Shown: positions 1 through 5,543 of the stretch, in pieces
Layout: every line of letters starts with the position of its first letter
Position numbering within the stretch: position 1 is the stretch's first letter
Program-made: the position numbers and the translations under genes
Source: Gemmatimonadota bacterium
GTDB lineage: Bacteria > Latescibacterota > UBA2968 > UBA8231
Assembly: GCA_026706505.1 (NCBI GenBank)
Contig: JAPOYQ010000189.1
Location: 1-9,081, forward strand
Length of the DNA stretch: 9,081 nt
Reading direction: 5' to 3'
Notes under the pieces: generated by a model
Seen by the model: only the letters and a program-made list of their open reading frames with translations
Told to the model about the DNA's origin: nothing
Database searches by the model: none

Positions 1-638
1 ACGACGAGTACCTCTACGTGGGCTTCTGGATGGAAGATCGCGATGTGTGTGGTGCGCAGGGGGGGGATCCGCTGTTAGTCTGGCAGGACAACAACGCGGG
101 AGTGCTCCTCGTCGGTCGGGGAGCGTATTACGAACTGGCGGTCAATCCGCTGGGCGCGACCTCGGAGATGTTCCACATCTGGAAGGAAGCCTATCAGCGC
201 GGTGGGCGCTACGACGTGCCGGAGTTCGATTTGGCGGTGCATCGGCCCGAAGTTTTGGGCGGGGGATCGAATTCCGACTATCGCGCCATGCGCTGGGCTT
301 TTTCGCACTGGCACTTTCCTGGATTACAGGTTGGGGTACGGGTCGAAGGTACCGTGAACAAACAGGATGATATTGACCGGGGCTGGAGCGTGGAACTGGC
401 TTTCCCTTGGGAGGGACTGGAAAGGCTGGCGGACGCGCAAAGCCTGCCCCCGGTCGCTGGCGATGTATGGCGAGTTGGGCTGGTGCGGCGTCAGATCATC
501 GATCAGCGCGCCAGTAGGCGTCAGGTCTTGTGGACTTGGCAGCCTCTGATCGAAAGCAACCTGCACGTGCCCGAGACGCATCTCGAGGTGGAATTTTCCC
601 GCGTGCCGCCGGGCGAATCCGCCGCGAATTCGGCGTAA
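1..638 (+). CDS. CBM9-like carbohydrate-binding protein, 3' part (5' end outside window)
   Basis: The reading frame is open from the first bases of the window (first full codon at base 3) to TAA at 636-638, so the gene starts upstream; the GTG at 18 is an internal codon. The visible 212 residues fit the carbohydrate-binding family 9-like (DOMON-type) beta-sandwich fold. The order is DEYLYVGFWMEDRDV, then a 'QDNNAGVLL' strand, then 'YYELAVNPLG', 'DRGWSVELAFPW' and finally 'WTWQPLIESNLHVPETHLEV'. These match, in order, the usual family landmarks (D-EYLYV, DN-xVEVFI, NYYELExNxLG, GWxVExAFPW, W-SPQ-xxxMHxPExxGxVxF). Such proteins bind sugars, either alone or as modules of larger secreted enzymes; what lies upstream cannot be seen. 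The usual acidic 'D-x-D' after the DN strand is replaced by 'LVGRGA', a divergence from the consensus. It converges with the creatininase-family gene, with 4 bases between the stops. Confidence 0.72.
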   Translation, partial: DEYLYVGFWMEDRDVCGAQGGDPLLVWQDNNAGVLLVGRGAYYELAVNPLGATSEMFHIWKEAYQRGGRYDVPEFDLAVHRPEVLGGGSNSDYRAMRWAFSHWHFPGLQVGVRVEGTVNKQDDIDRGWSVELAFPWEGLERLADAQSLPPVAGDVWRVGLVRRQIIDQRASRRQVLWTWQPLIESNLHVPETHLEVEFSRVPPGESAANSA

Positions 639-642
639 ATTT

Positions 643-1545
643 TCATTCGGGCGCAGGCCAGGGATGTCCCTTTTCTGTCGCAGCGATCATTTGCTGCAAT
701 TTGTCGGCGATGAATTGGGTGTGGATGGAGATGAGCGCTTCTCCTTTTTCTACGCTGGCAAGCAACGCGTTTTCTTGGCGGGCGCGGTCGCGCGGGTTTT
801 CTGGGTTTGGTCCGCCCTGCGGCCAGCCTTCCTTGGAAAAGGGTTCGAGATACGCCTCGACTTCAGGCGATAAGTTGTGGGCGTAGTCCAAGTCGGCGGC
901 GTCATACTCTTCCATTGTGAAAGCGCGGACTCGTTGCGGGCAAGCCGCCAACATTACGGATGTCTCGTCCTCTGAGGCGTGGTTCAGCGCGGTTTGGCGT
1001 GCCACCGTGTCCAGCTTGCCGGCTTTCAGATCTCGATAGCCTTGGAGGATGGTTTCCCGGTCCTCGTCCGTGAGCCCCATCCAGTACGAATCCTCATCCA
1101 GCGTGATACCTAGGTCTCGTCGCCACGCTGGCAGCACATCTTGCAACAAGCCGTGATTGCCGCCGTGACCGTTTACAACGAGGATCGTGCGAATGCCGTG
1201 AGTTTTCAGGCTCTCCGCGACGTCGAAGAGGTAGGCCCGCAGCGTCTCCTTGCGCAATGTCAGCGTTCCCTTGCGCGCCATGTGATACGGGGAATAGCCC
1301 ACCGGACAAGGTGGGGCGACTGTGACCTGCGGGTAGAGTTGCAAGGCGGCTTGTTGGGAGATAAACGTGGACAGGACAATGTCCAGATCCAAGCTCAGGT
1401 GTTCGTTGTGCTGTTCGGTTGCGCCGATGGGAATGATGGCGGCTTTTAGGTTGCCGCTTTGTAGCGCTTGGCGAATTTCCTTGCGGGTGCACTCTCCTAG
1501 CATGACTCTGGAGGGGTTGACGTATCGGGTTCTAGCGTTTGCCAT
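643..1545 (-). CDS. Creatininase-family amidohydrolase
   Basis: A 300-residue protein of the creatininase/creatinine amidohydrolase family, metal-dependent cytosolic enzymes that open cyclic amides or act on related substrates. The N-terminal metal motif reads PIGATEQHNEHLSLDLDI at about 39-56, giving Glu44, His46 and Asp55 as likely metal ligands. NGHGGN lies at 125-130 with His127, and HASEDETS at 189-196. True Pseudomonas-type creatininase has an acidic ligand inside the NGH motif (NGHYEN). Here that position is Gly, as in the broader family (MftE-like and formamidopyrimidine deformylase-like proteins), so creatinine itself is not a safe substrate. ATG at 1545 is preceded by AAAGGA at a normal distance. 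It is the last gene of a three-gene minus-strand operon, 35 bases after the HAD phosphatase. Family call is firm; substrate is unknown. Confidence 0.88.
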   Translation of the reverse strand: MANARTRYVNPSRVMLGECTRKEIRQALQSGNLKAAIIPIGATEQHNEHLSLDLDIVLSTFISQQAALQLYPQVTVAPPCPVGYSPYHMARKGTLTLRKETLRAYLFDVAESLKTHGIRTILVVNGHGGNHGLLQDVLPAWRRDLGITLDEDSYWMGLTDEDRETILQGYRDLKAGKLDTVARQTALNHASEDETSVMLAACPQRVRAFTMEEYDAADLDYAHNLSPEVEAYLEPFSKEGWPQGGPNPENPRDRARQENALLASVEKGEALISIHTQFIADKLQQMIAATEKGHPWPAPE

Positions 1546-1580
1546 GATATTCCTTTGGAATCAAAGTCCTAGATTGTCCT

Positions 1581-2219
1581 TCAAGAGAAGATACAGATCG
1601 GCCAGCCCTTCTTGCGAGCCAGACGCGCTAACCGCCTGTCTGGATTGACAACGACGGGATGGGCGACCTCCGCTAGCAAGAAGCGGTCGTCAAAGGCGTT
1701 TCCGTAGGCTGTGGATTCGCGCAGGTCGAATTCGTATGCTCGCGCTACTTCGTCCGACTGGCGGACCTTCTCAGAGCCGGATACGCGCGGGCCGTCCAAG
1801 TCTCCCGTCAAGCGTCCCTGCTCGCAGGTTAGCTTGGTGCCAACGACGAAATCCAGATTGAGAAGATCCTTCAGGGGTGCGATCAGGAGCTGTGGTGATC
1901 CCGATACAATGCCGAGGCAATCTTCAGCGGCGCGATGGGCTGCGATCAGGCGCTGGGCCTGATCTGGGATGTGGTGAGTTAGTTGCTCGCGACAGAAGGT
2001 TTCTGCCGTCTCCACGAGTAGATCCATCTCGACGCCGCCGAAGTAGGTCTTGTTGGACTGGACGCCGCGGATAGGGATGCGGACGGCCCAAGACAGGAAC
2101 GCGCGAATCGCCTCTGGGGCGGTCTGCTTGCCGGTCTGTAGCGCGAAGCGGATGAACTCCCTTTCGGCGCTGGTGCCGGGCAGCAGCGTCCCGTCTAGAT
2201 CGAATATCGCGGCTTTCAC
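1581..2219 (-). CDS. HAD-IB family phosphatase (SerB/PgpC-like)
   Basis: A 212-residue haloacid dehalogenase-type phosphatase. Motif I is FDLDGTLLPGTS near the N-terminus, with Asp7 as nucleophile and Asp9 as acid/base. Motif II is the Ser in IVSGSPQ. A Lys in SGSEKV is the likely motif III residue. Motif IV is YGNAFDDRFLL, followed by the typical HAD-IB tail HPVVVNPDRRLARLARKKGW. A GTG start at 2219 is chosen because it lies just before motif I and 8 bases after the stop of the preceding gene. An ATG further upstream (2384) is in frame, but its extra 55 residues are read entirely across the neighbour's coding region in another frame and look like non-protein sequence. Placement directly after a CDP-alcohol phosphatidyltransferase suggests it dephosphorylates the transferase product (for example phosphatidylglycerophosphate). 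That role is inferred from context only; a phosphoserine phosphatase-like role cannot be excluded. Confidence 0.83.
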   Translation of the reverse strand: MKAAIFDLDGTLLPGTSAEREFIRFALQTGKQTAPEAIRAFLSWAVRIPIRGVQSNKTYFGGVEMDLLVETAETFCREQLTHHIPDQAQRLIAAHRAAEDCLGIVSGSPQLLIAPLKDLLNLDFVVGTKLTCEQGRLTGDLDGPRVSGSEKVRQSDEVARAYEFDLRESTAYGNAFDDRFLLAEVAHPVVVNPDRRLARLARKKGWPICIFS

Positions 2220-2227
2220 GGGACTGG

Positions 2228-2875
2228 CTAATCTCGTAGCAGGCCGGGAAACATTTTGCGGAACAGAACGTCCTGGCTGTCCCATATTACCGGGACGCCC
2301 CGCACTAGGCACATCACCACCGTCAACCAGACGATTGCCTCTCCGACTAGAACTAGCAACTCCGTAGACACTCCGATTGACCAACCGTACTCGGCTTGGC
2401 CGGACTGAATCAGCAGCACCGCGCCCAGATAGACAAACACGACCGCCTTGGTAAAGCCGTAGAGTGCCCGACTGAAGCGAGAGCTCACGAGCGCTTTCGC
2501 CCAGCGGCTGCGCATCATTGTCTTACTGCCGAATGCGGTTTGGCCCGCGTCCACAAAGGCGAGCGTCCGCAGCCAGTCGATGAGGAAACTGCGGGCGACG
2601 ACGATGGCCGCAGCCCAGACGCTGGCCATGCCGATCGACGCAAAATAGACCCAGAAGACGTTCTCGACGATGCGATCTCCAGCAATGTCGAACATTGCGC
2701 CCAGATCGGATTCAATGCCGAGGCGGCGGGCAATGATGCCGTCGAGTGCGTCCATGTAGAGGGTGGCGATGGTCAGCAAAACCGCTATACCGCAGGCGAT
2801 GGTGTTGACTTTGTACAACCCAATTACTAGGAACACTAGGAATATTCGGATCAACGTCACAAGATTCGCTTGCAT
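2228..2875 (-). CDS. CDP-alcohol phosphatidyltransferase (PgsA-like membrane enzyme)
   Basis: A 215-residue integral membrane enzyme that transfers a phosphatidyl group from CDP-diacylglycerol to an alcohol acceptor. The family signature D-x2-DG-x2-AR-x8-G-x3-D-x3-D is complete: Asp42, Asp45-Gly46, Ala49-Arg50, Gly59, Asp63 and Asp67, in YMDALDGIIARRLG followed by LGAMFDIAGDR. Hydrophobic stretches before and after the motif (LVTLIRIFLVFLVIGL, IACGIAVLLTIATLYM, SVWAAAIVVARSFLI, AVVFVYLGAVLLI, LLVLVGEAIVWLTVVMCLV) fit about six membrane helices. The ATG at 2875 is chosen over an upstream in-frame TTG (2890) because GAGGGAGG lies between them, 5 bases before the ATG. The acceptor (glycerol phosphate, serine, inositol phosphate) is not decided by what I can see. 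It is first in the operon with the HAD phosphatase and creatininase-family gene. Confidence 0.88.
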   Translation of the reverse strand: MQANLVTLIRIFLVFLVIGLYKVNTIACGIAVLLTIATLYMDALDGIIARRLGIESDLGAMFDIAGDRIVENVFWVYFASIGMASVWAAAIVVARSFLIDWLRTLAFVDAGQTAFGSKTMMRSRWAKALVSSRFSRALYGFTKAVVFVYLGAVLLIQSGQAEYGWSIGVSTELLVLVGEAIVWLTVVMCLVRGVPVIWDSQDVLFRKMFPGLLRD

Positions 2876-2880
2876 GTTTA

Positions 2881-2888
2881 CCTCCCTC
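2881..2888 (-). promoter_or_regulatory. Strong Shine-Dalgarno site deciding the phosphatidyltransferase start
   Basis: On the minus strand the bases read GAGGGAGG followed by TAAAC and then ATG at 2875. This near-complete anti-16S match with a 5-base spacer selects the ATG and rules out the in-frame TTG at 2890, which would place the site inside the coding region. Confidence 0.75.
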
Positions 2889-2922
2889 AAAATGCAAGAA
2901 TATCGGCTGGCGATAAGATCTG

Positions 2923-2930
2923 ATTATAAT
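2923..2930. promoter_or_regulatory. Candidate divergent promoter with overlapping -10 elements
   Basis: The palindromic octamer ATTATAAT contains TATAAT on the plus strand (2925-2930) and TATAAT on the minus strand (2923-2928). It lies between the divergent phosphatidyltransferase operon and the GNAT gene, in an AT-rich block that contrasts with the GC-rich genes around it. The plus-strand hexamer has TG two bases before it. Start sites would fall near 2937 (+) and 2916 (-), leaving a short leader for GNAT and a longer one for the operon. I see no convincing -35 on either strand, so this rests on the -10 match and the position. Confidence 0.45.
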
Positions 2931-2954
2931 ATGAAAAAAAAGTAGCAGGTGCCG

Positions 2955-3509
2955 ATGGAAAACTACAGTGTCAGAATGATTCGCGAGCACATGGAAAATA
3001 TTCCGCAATTCCCGATCCCCAAAGGGTTTGCTATGCGGAATTACCGGCCAGATGAAGGAGCTATCTGGACGCGGATTCAGCGAGCGGCAGAACCGTACTT
3101 CGACGTTGACGACCAGCTTTTTGCGCGCGAATTCAGACGCGATTTTAGGGCGCTGGAGGACCGAAGTTTTTATCTGACCACCGACGCTGGCGAAGAGATC
3201 GGAACTATCACTGCGTGGTGGCAGCCCGATTTAGACGGCCAGGATTGGGGACAGATTCACTGGGTTGCGATTCACCCGGACTATCAGGGACGCGGGCTTG
3301 CCAAGCCGATGATGTCCGTGGCGATGGCATACCTCAAGCAATTCCACGAGCGCAGTTTCCTCGGCACCTCAAGCGGGCGGATTTCCGCCATCAAAGTGTA
3401 TCTCGATTTCGGATTTTATCCGGACCTTGAGAGAGAGGATAGCCAACGGGCTTGGGCGGAAGTCGCGTCCGTTTTGGAACATCCGGTTTTAAAGGCCTGC
3501 GGTTTTTAG
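2955..3509 (+). CDS. GNAT-family N-acetyltransferase
   Basis: A 184-residue acetyl-CoA-dependent N-acetyltransferase. Motif A is visible as HWVAIHPDYQGRGLAKPMM (about 103-120): a beta strand leading into the Q-G-R-G-L-A pyrophosphate-binding loop and helix. Motif B is in the SSGRISAIKVYLDFGFYPDL stretch (about 139-158), where 'AIKVYLDFGF' matches the usual A-x-x-x-Y-x-x-x-GF. The N-terminal IPQFPIPKGFAMRNYRPDE resembles a group of stand-alone GNATs of unknown substrate. ATG at 2955 is preceded by AGGTG with a short spacer. A GTG at 2949 overlaps that site, so it is less likely; an in-frame ATG at 2976 (MIREHM...) is a realistic alternative because homologous proteins often begin at such a sequence, though no good ribosome site precedes it. 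It is monocistronic, divergent from the lipid operon, and convergent with the oxidoreductase. The substrate is unknown. Confidence 0.85.
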   Translation: MENYSVRMIREHMENIPQFPIPKGFAMRNYRPDEGAIWTRIQRAAEPYFDVDDQLFAREFRRDFRALEDRSFYLTTDAGEEIGTITAWWQPDLDGQDWGQIHWVAIHPDYQGRGLAKPMMSVAMAYLKQFHERSFLGTSSGRISAIKVYLDFGFYPDLEREDSQRAWAEVASVLEHPVLKACGF

Positions 3510-3537
3510 CAGGGTCAGGTGGAGACCGCCGGCCCCG

Positions 3538-5118
3538 TCAGTTCAACCCTAGGTCCGCGGCGATCACCTGCCACGCGTTGTAACCCGGCAGCCCAGTGAT
3601 GTTACCCGACGGGTGGCAGCACGAACCGCACAGGTATAGCCCCGTTAGATAGCCCCGATAGTGGCCAGCGCCCGGGAAGGGCCGGTTATAGCCGACCTGA
3701 CCGTGGCCGAGGGAGCCCACCAGCAGGTCGCCGTCGCGCATGTTCGGCAGCCGCTTGGGGATGTGGTGGGCTGGGCGGATCATGTGCTCGCGCACGGCAT
3801 CCCGTAGGTTCGGTGCGTAATCGGCCCAAGCGTCGAGCATGCGGTGGCCGTGGGCTGTGGCCTCTGCGTCCCAGTTATCGGCGTGGCCACGCAAGCGGAA
3901 GGGCACCTTTTCCCACATGAAGGCGGTATGTGCATTGTCGGGTGCCTGAGTGGCGTCGAAGCGGCTGGGACAGGATCCCCACATCACCGTCGGCGGCAAC
4001 TGGCCCTGCTCGTGCGCCCGTACTATGTCGTCGAAGTCGGTCACTGACTGTAGGCCGAGAAGGACCATGAAGGCGTCGTCCAGTTCGGGATTGGCCTCGG
4101 CCGCCGAGTAGGCTGGGGCTTCGTCGAGGTTGAGGTAGAGGCCGAACAGGGGTGCCAGCAGGTTGTAGCGGAACGCGGCGGCTTGGTCGCGCCAGGAAGT
4201 TGGCAAGTGCGCGGGATCAATCAGATCGAGGAAGGTCTGCTGCGGGTTGAGGCCCGAGGCGATGAAATGGCGGGCGTCAATCCGTTCTCCTGTGGCCGTG
4301 ACGATTCCAGCGGCCCGGCCTGGTTTGTCGGCGATAGGCTGCACCGCGATCCGCGCGAACTCGACGTTGGTGCGCACTTCGCCACCGGCCTCGGCGATGG
4401 CGGAGACGAGGGCTTCGGCCAGCCGAGCCGAGCCGCCGACGCACATTTGCGCCTTGCCACGGGCGGCCAACAGCGCTGGGATGTGGTGGCCGAAGCCGGG
4501 AGCGCGCGGATCGACTTCGCGCAGGCCGTTGAAGAACAGGAGGCCGGCCTGCACCGCTGGGTTCTCGAATTCGCGCAGCACGAATTCGCGTGGCGAGCAG
4601 GCGCTCGTTTCTAGCAGCAGGCGACCCTCGGCTGTGGCTTCCAAATGGCGCTGGCGCTCTGGAGGCGACAGCGGGGGAGCCTGCGCCTCGGGTTCCAGAA
4701 TCTTCGTCACGATGGGCAGAAACGCCTCGCGCCAGCGGCGCAAGGTATCGGCGTCCCGGCGGCTGAACTGAGCGAAGGAATCGGCGGTGCGCTCGAAGTC
4801 CGTCCACCAAGTCAGGGAGCGCCCGTCCGGGAGCAGCATGGCCACGTTCAGATCGGGCTCGAGGTAGTGGGCACCGTGACGCTCGAGTTCGAGTTCGGCG
4901 TACCACGGCATCCGGGTCACACCTCGGTGGTAGAACGAATGGGTGTTGTGCAGGAATCCGGAGCCGACCGGCCACTCTTCGGTGCGTAGTCCGCCGCCGG
5001 GCACGGCGTTTCGGTCTAGGCTGACGACGCGTAGGCCGGCCCGGCAAAGGTAGGCCTGTAGGATCAGGCTGTTGTGGCCGGTTCCAAGGATGATGCCGTC
5101 GTATGTGGAGTCCGCCAT
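3538..5118 (-). CDS. FAD-dependent oxidoreductase, phytoene desaturase/PYROXD2-like
   Basis: A 526-residue flavoprotein of the phytoene-desaturase-like NAD(P)/FAD oxidoreductase group. The N-terminal Rossmann fold reads YDGIILGTGHNSLILQAYLC, with the dinucleotide loop G-T-G-H-N-S at 12-17. Its second strand ends at Asp35, where Glu is commoner, followed by AVPGGGLRTEE (the GG-RT motif). The C-terminal FAD motif is GLYLCGSCCHPSGNITGLPG followed by YNAW, from about 493. The length fits the family (about 500-540). Members desaturate or oxidise carotenoid-like or other hydrophobic substrates; no carotenoid biosynthesis gene is nearby, so the substrate is open. The start is the ATG at 5118. An in-frame TTG at 5127 would add three residues, and neither has a clear ribosome site. 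There are long antisense open frames across this gene, which I treat as GC-rich shadows. It is a single gene, convergent with GNAT and divergent from vapB. Confidence 0.85.
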   Translation of the reverse strand: MADSTYDGIILGTGHNSLILQAYLCRAGLRVVSLDRNAVPGGGLRTEEWPVGSGFLHNTHSFYHRGVTRMPWYAELELERHGAHYLEPDLNVAMLLPDGRSLTWWTDFERTADSFAQFSRRDADTLRRWREAFLPIVTKILEPEAQAPPLSPPERQRHLEATAEGRLLLETSACSPREFVLREFENPAVQAGLLFFNGLREVDPRAPGFGHHIPALLAARGKAQMCVGGSARLAEALVSAIAEAGGEVRTNVEFARIAVQPIADKPGRAAGIVTATGERIDARHFIASGLNPQQTFLDLIDPAHLPTSWRDQAAAFRYNLLAPLFGLYLNLDEAPAYSAAEANPELDDAFMVLLGLQSVTDFDDIVRAHEQGQLPPTVMWGSCPSRFDATQAPDNAHTAFMWEKVPFRLRGHADNWDAEATAHGHRMLDAWADYAPNLRDAVREHMIRPAHHIPKRLPNMRDGDLLVGSLGHGQVGYNRPFPGAGHYRGYLTGLYLCGSCCHPSGNITGLPGYNAWQVIAADLGLN

Positions 5119-5160
5119 GACCAGCAATCTAACGTCCGGTAATTTAAAAGGGCAATTGCC

Positions 5161-5192
5161 ATGTTTATGGATATATTACATGCTTTTATGTA
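5161..5192 (+). promoter_or_regulatory. Candidate vapB promoter/operator with ATGT/ACAT half-sites
   Basis: An AT-rich stretch directly before vapB. It contains a TATATT -10-like hexamer at 5172-5177 and an inverted repeat TACAT (5177-5181), 6-base loop, ATGTA (5188-5192) that runs into the vapB start codon. Another ATGT at 5161-5164 pairs with ACAT at 5178-5181. Ribbon-helix-helix antitoxins usually repress their own promoter by binding such repeats, so this is a plausible operator. No Shine-Dalgarno sequence precedes the ATG, so the message may have a very short leader. I see no good -35 at the right spacing. Confidence 0.4.
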
Positions 5193-5443
5193 TGAAAACG
5201 ACGATTCAGTTGGATGACCAGTTGCTATTAGAAGCCAAAAAACACGCTACGCAGACGGGTCGCACACTCAAGGCGGTGATCGAGGATGCGCTGCGCGAAG
5301 CCTTGGCACGCACGGAGACCACTCGGCCACAGACCCGCATCCCTTTGAAGACCTTCAAAGGGCGAGGTGTGCAACCCGGCGTCGATTTGGATGATACTTC
5401 GTCCCTCCTTGACCCGATGGAGCGGGATGGCGGTCTTGCTTGA
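5192..5443 (+). CDS. vapB: VapB-type ribbon-helix-helix antitoxin
   Basis: An 83-residue antitoxin of the VapB type. The N-terminal MKTTIQLDDQLLLEAKKHA is a ribbon-helix-helix DNA-binding start: a short strand (KTTIQLD), then helix 1, then TGRTLKAVIEDALREAL as helix 2. The C-terminal half carries the motif GRGVQPGVDLDDTSSLLDPM (about 58-77), the kind of tail VapB antitoxins use to bind and block the VapC PIN-domain nuclease. The frame is open upstream to 5072, but that part lies across the oxidoreductase start and the promoter region, so the ATG at 5192 is used. The antitoxin looks intact while its toxin partner, which begins 17 bases before this stop in the overlapping arrangement usual for these pairs, is cut short. 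Autoregulation is expected for the family; see the inverted repeats just upstream. Confidence 0.85.
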   Translation: MKTTIQLDDQLLLEAKKHATQTGRTLKAVIEDALREALARTETTRPQTRIPLKTFKGRGVQPGVDLDDTSSLLDPMERDGGLA

Positions 5444-5543
5444 CGTCAATGTCCCGCTCTACGCCCACCGCGAAGAAATCCCCGACTACTCGGCCTATCG
5501 GCTTAGCTGGAGTTTGTCAGACGGCTGTCGGATCTCCATATGA
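5427..5543 (+). pseudogene. vapC: Truncated VapC toxin (PIN-domain N-terminal stub)
   Basis: From the ATG at 5427 a 38-codon frame begins MAVLLDVNVPLYAHREEIPD and ends with TGA at 5541-5543. The first 25 or so residues match the start of VapC-type PIN-domain nucleases (LLDVNVLxYAHRExxPxHxxYR), including the first catalytic Asp (Asp6). The remainder (LSWSLSDGCRISI) departs from the family, and the other acidic active-site residues, which lie further on in a protein of about 130-140 residues, are absent. It therefore cannot be an active nuclease. It overlaps vapB by 17 bases and its stop overlaps the start of the following GH-like gene as ATGA. The break could be a deletion or a replacement of the toxin's 3' part by the next gene. 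A short translated peptide is still possible. Confidence 0.78.

Noticed and set aside
2220..2384. N-terminal extension of the HAD phosphatase to an ATG at 2384
   Set aside because: The added 55 residues overlap the phosphatidyltransferase in another frame, are rich in Arg/Gly/Ser with no family similarity, and precede a normal HAD start at motif I.
2396..2830. 144-residue plus-strand frame opposite the phosphatidyltransferase
   Set aside because: It has no recognisable motif and is rich in charged and polar residues, as expected for the complement of a membrane-protein gene; the minus strand holds a perfect family signature.
3510..3537. Terminator between the convergent GNAT and oxidoreductase genes
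   Set aside because: The 28-base gap has only weak four-base complementarity (GGTC/GACC) and no T-run on either strand.
3844..4989. Several long open frames antisense to or out of frame with the oxidoreductase
   Set aside because: They are Arg/Ala/Ser/Gly-rich or of mixed composition with no recognisable domains, as expected opposite a GC-rich gene; the sense frame has clear FAD motifs at both ends.
5072..5191. Long vapB frame beginning at 5072
   Set aside because: The extra 40 residues lie across the oxidoreductase start and the AT-rich promoter region; the RHH domain begins exactly at the ATG at 5192.
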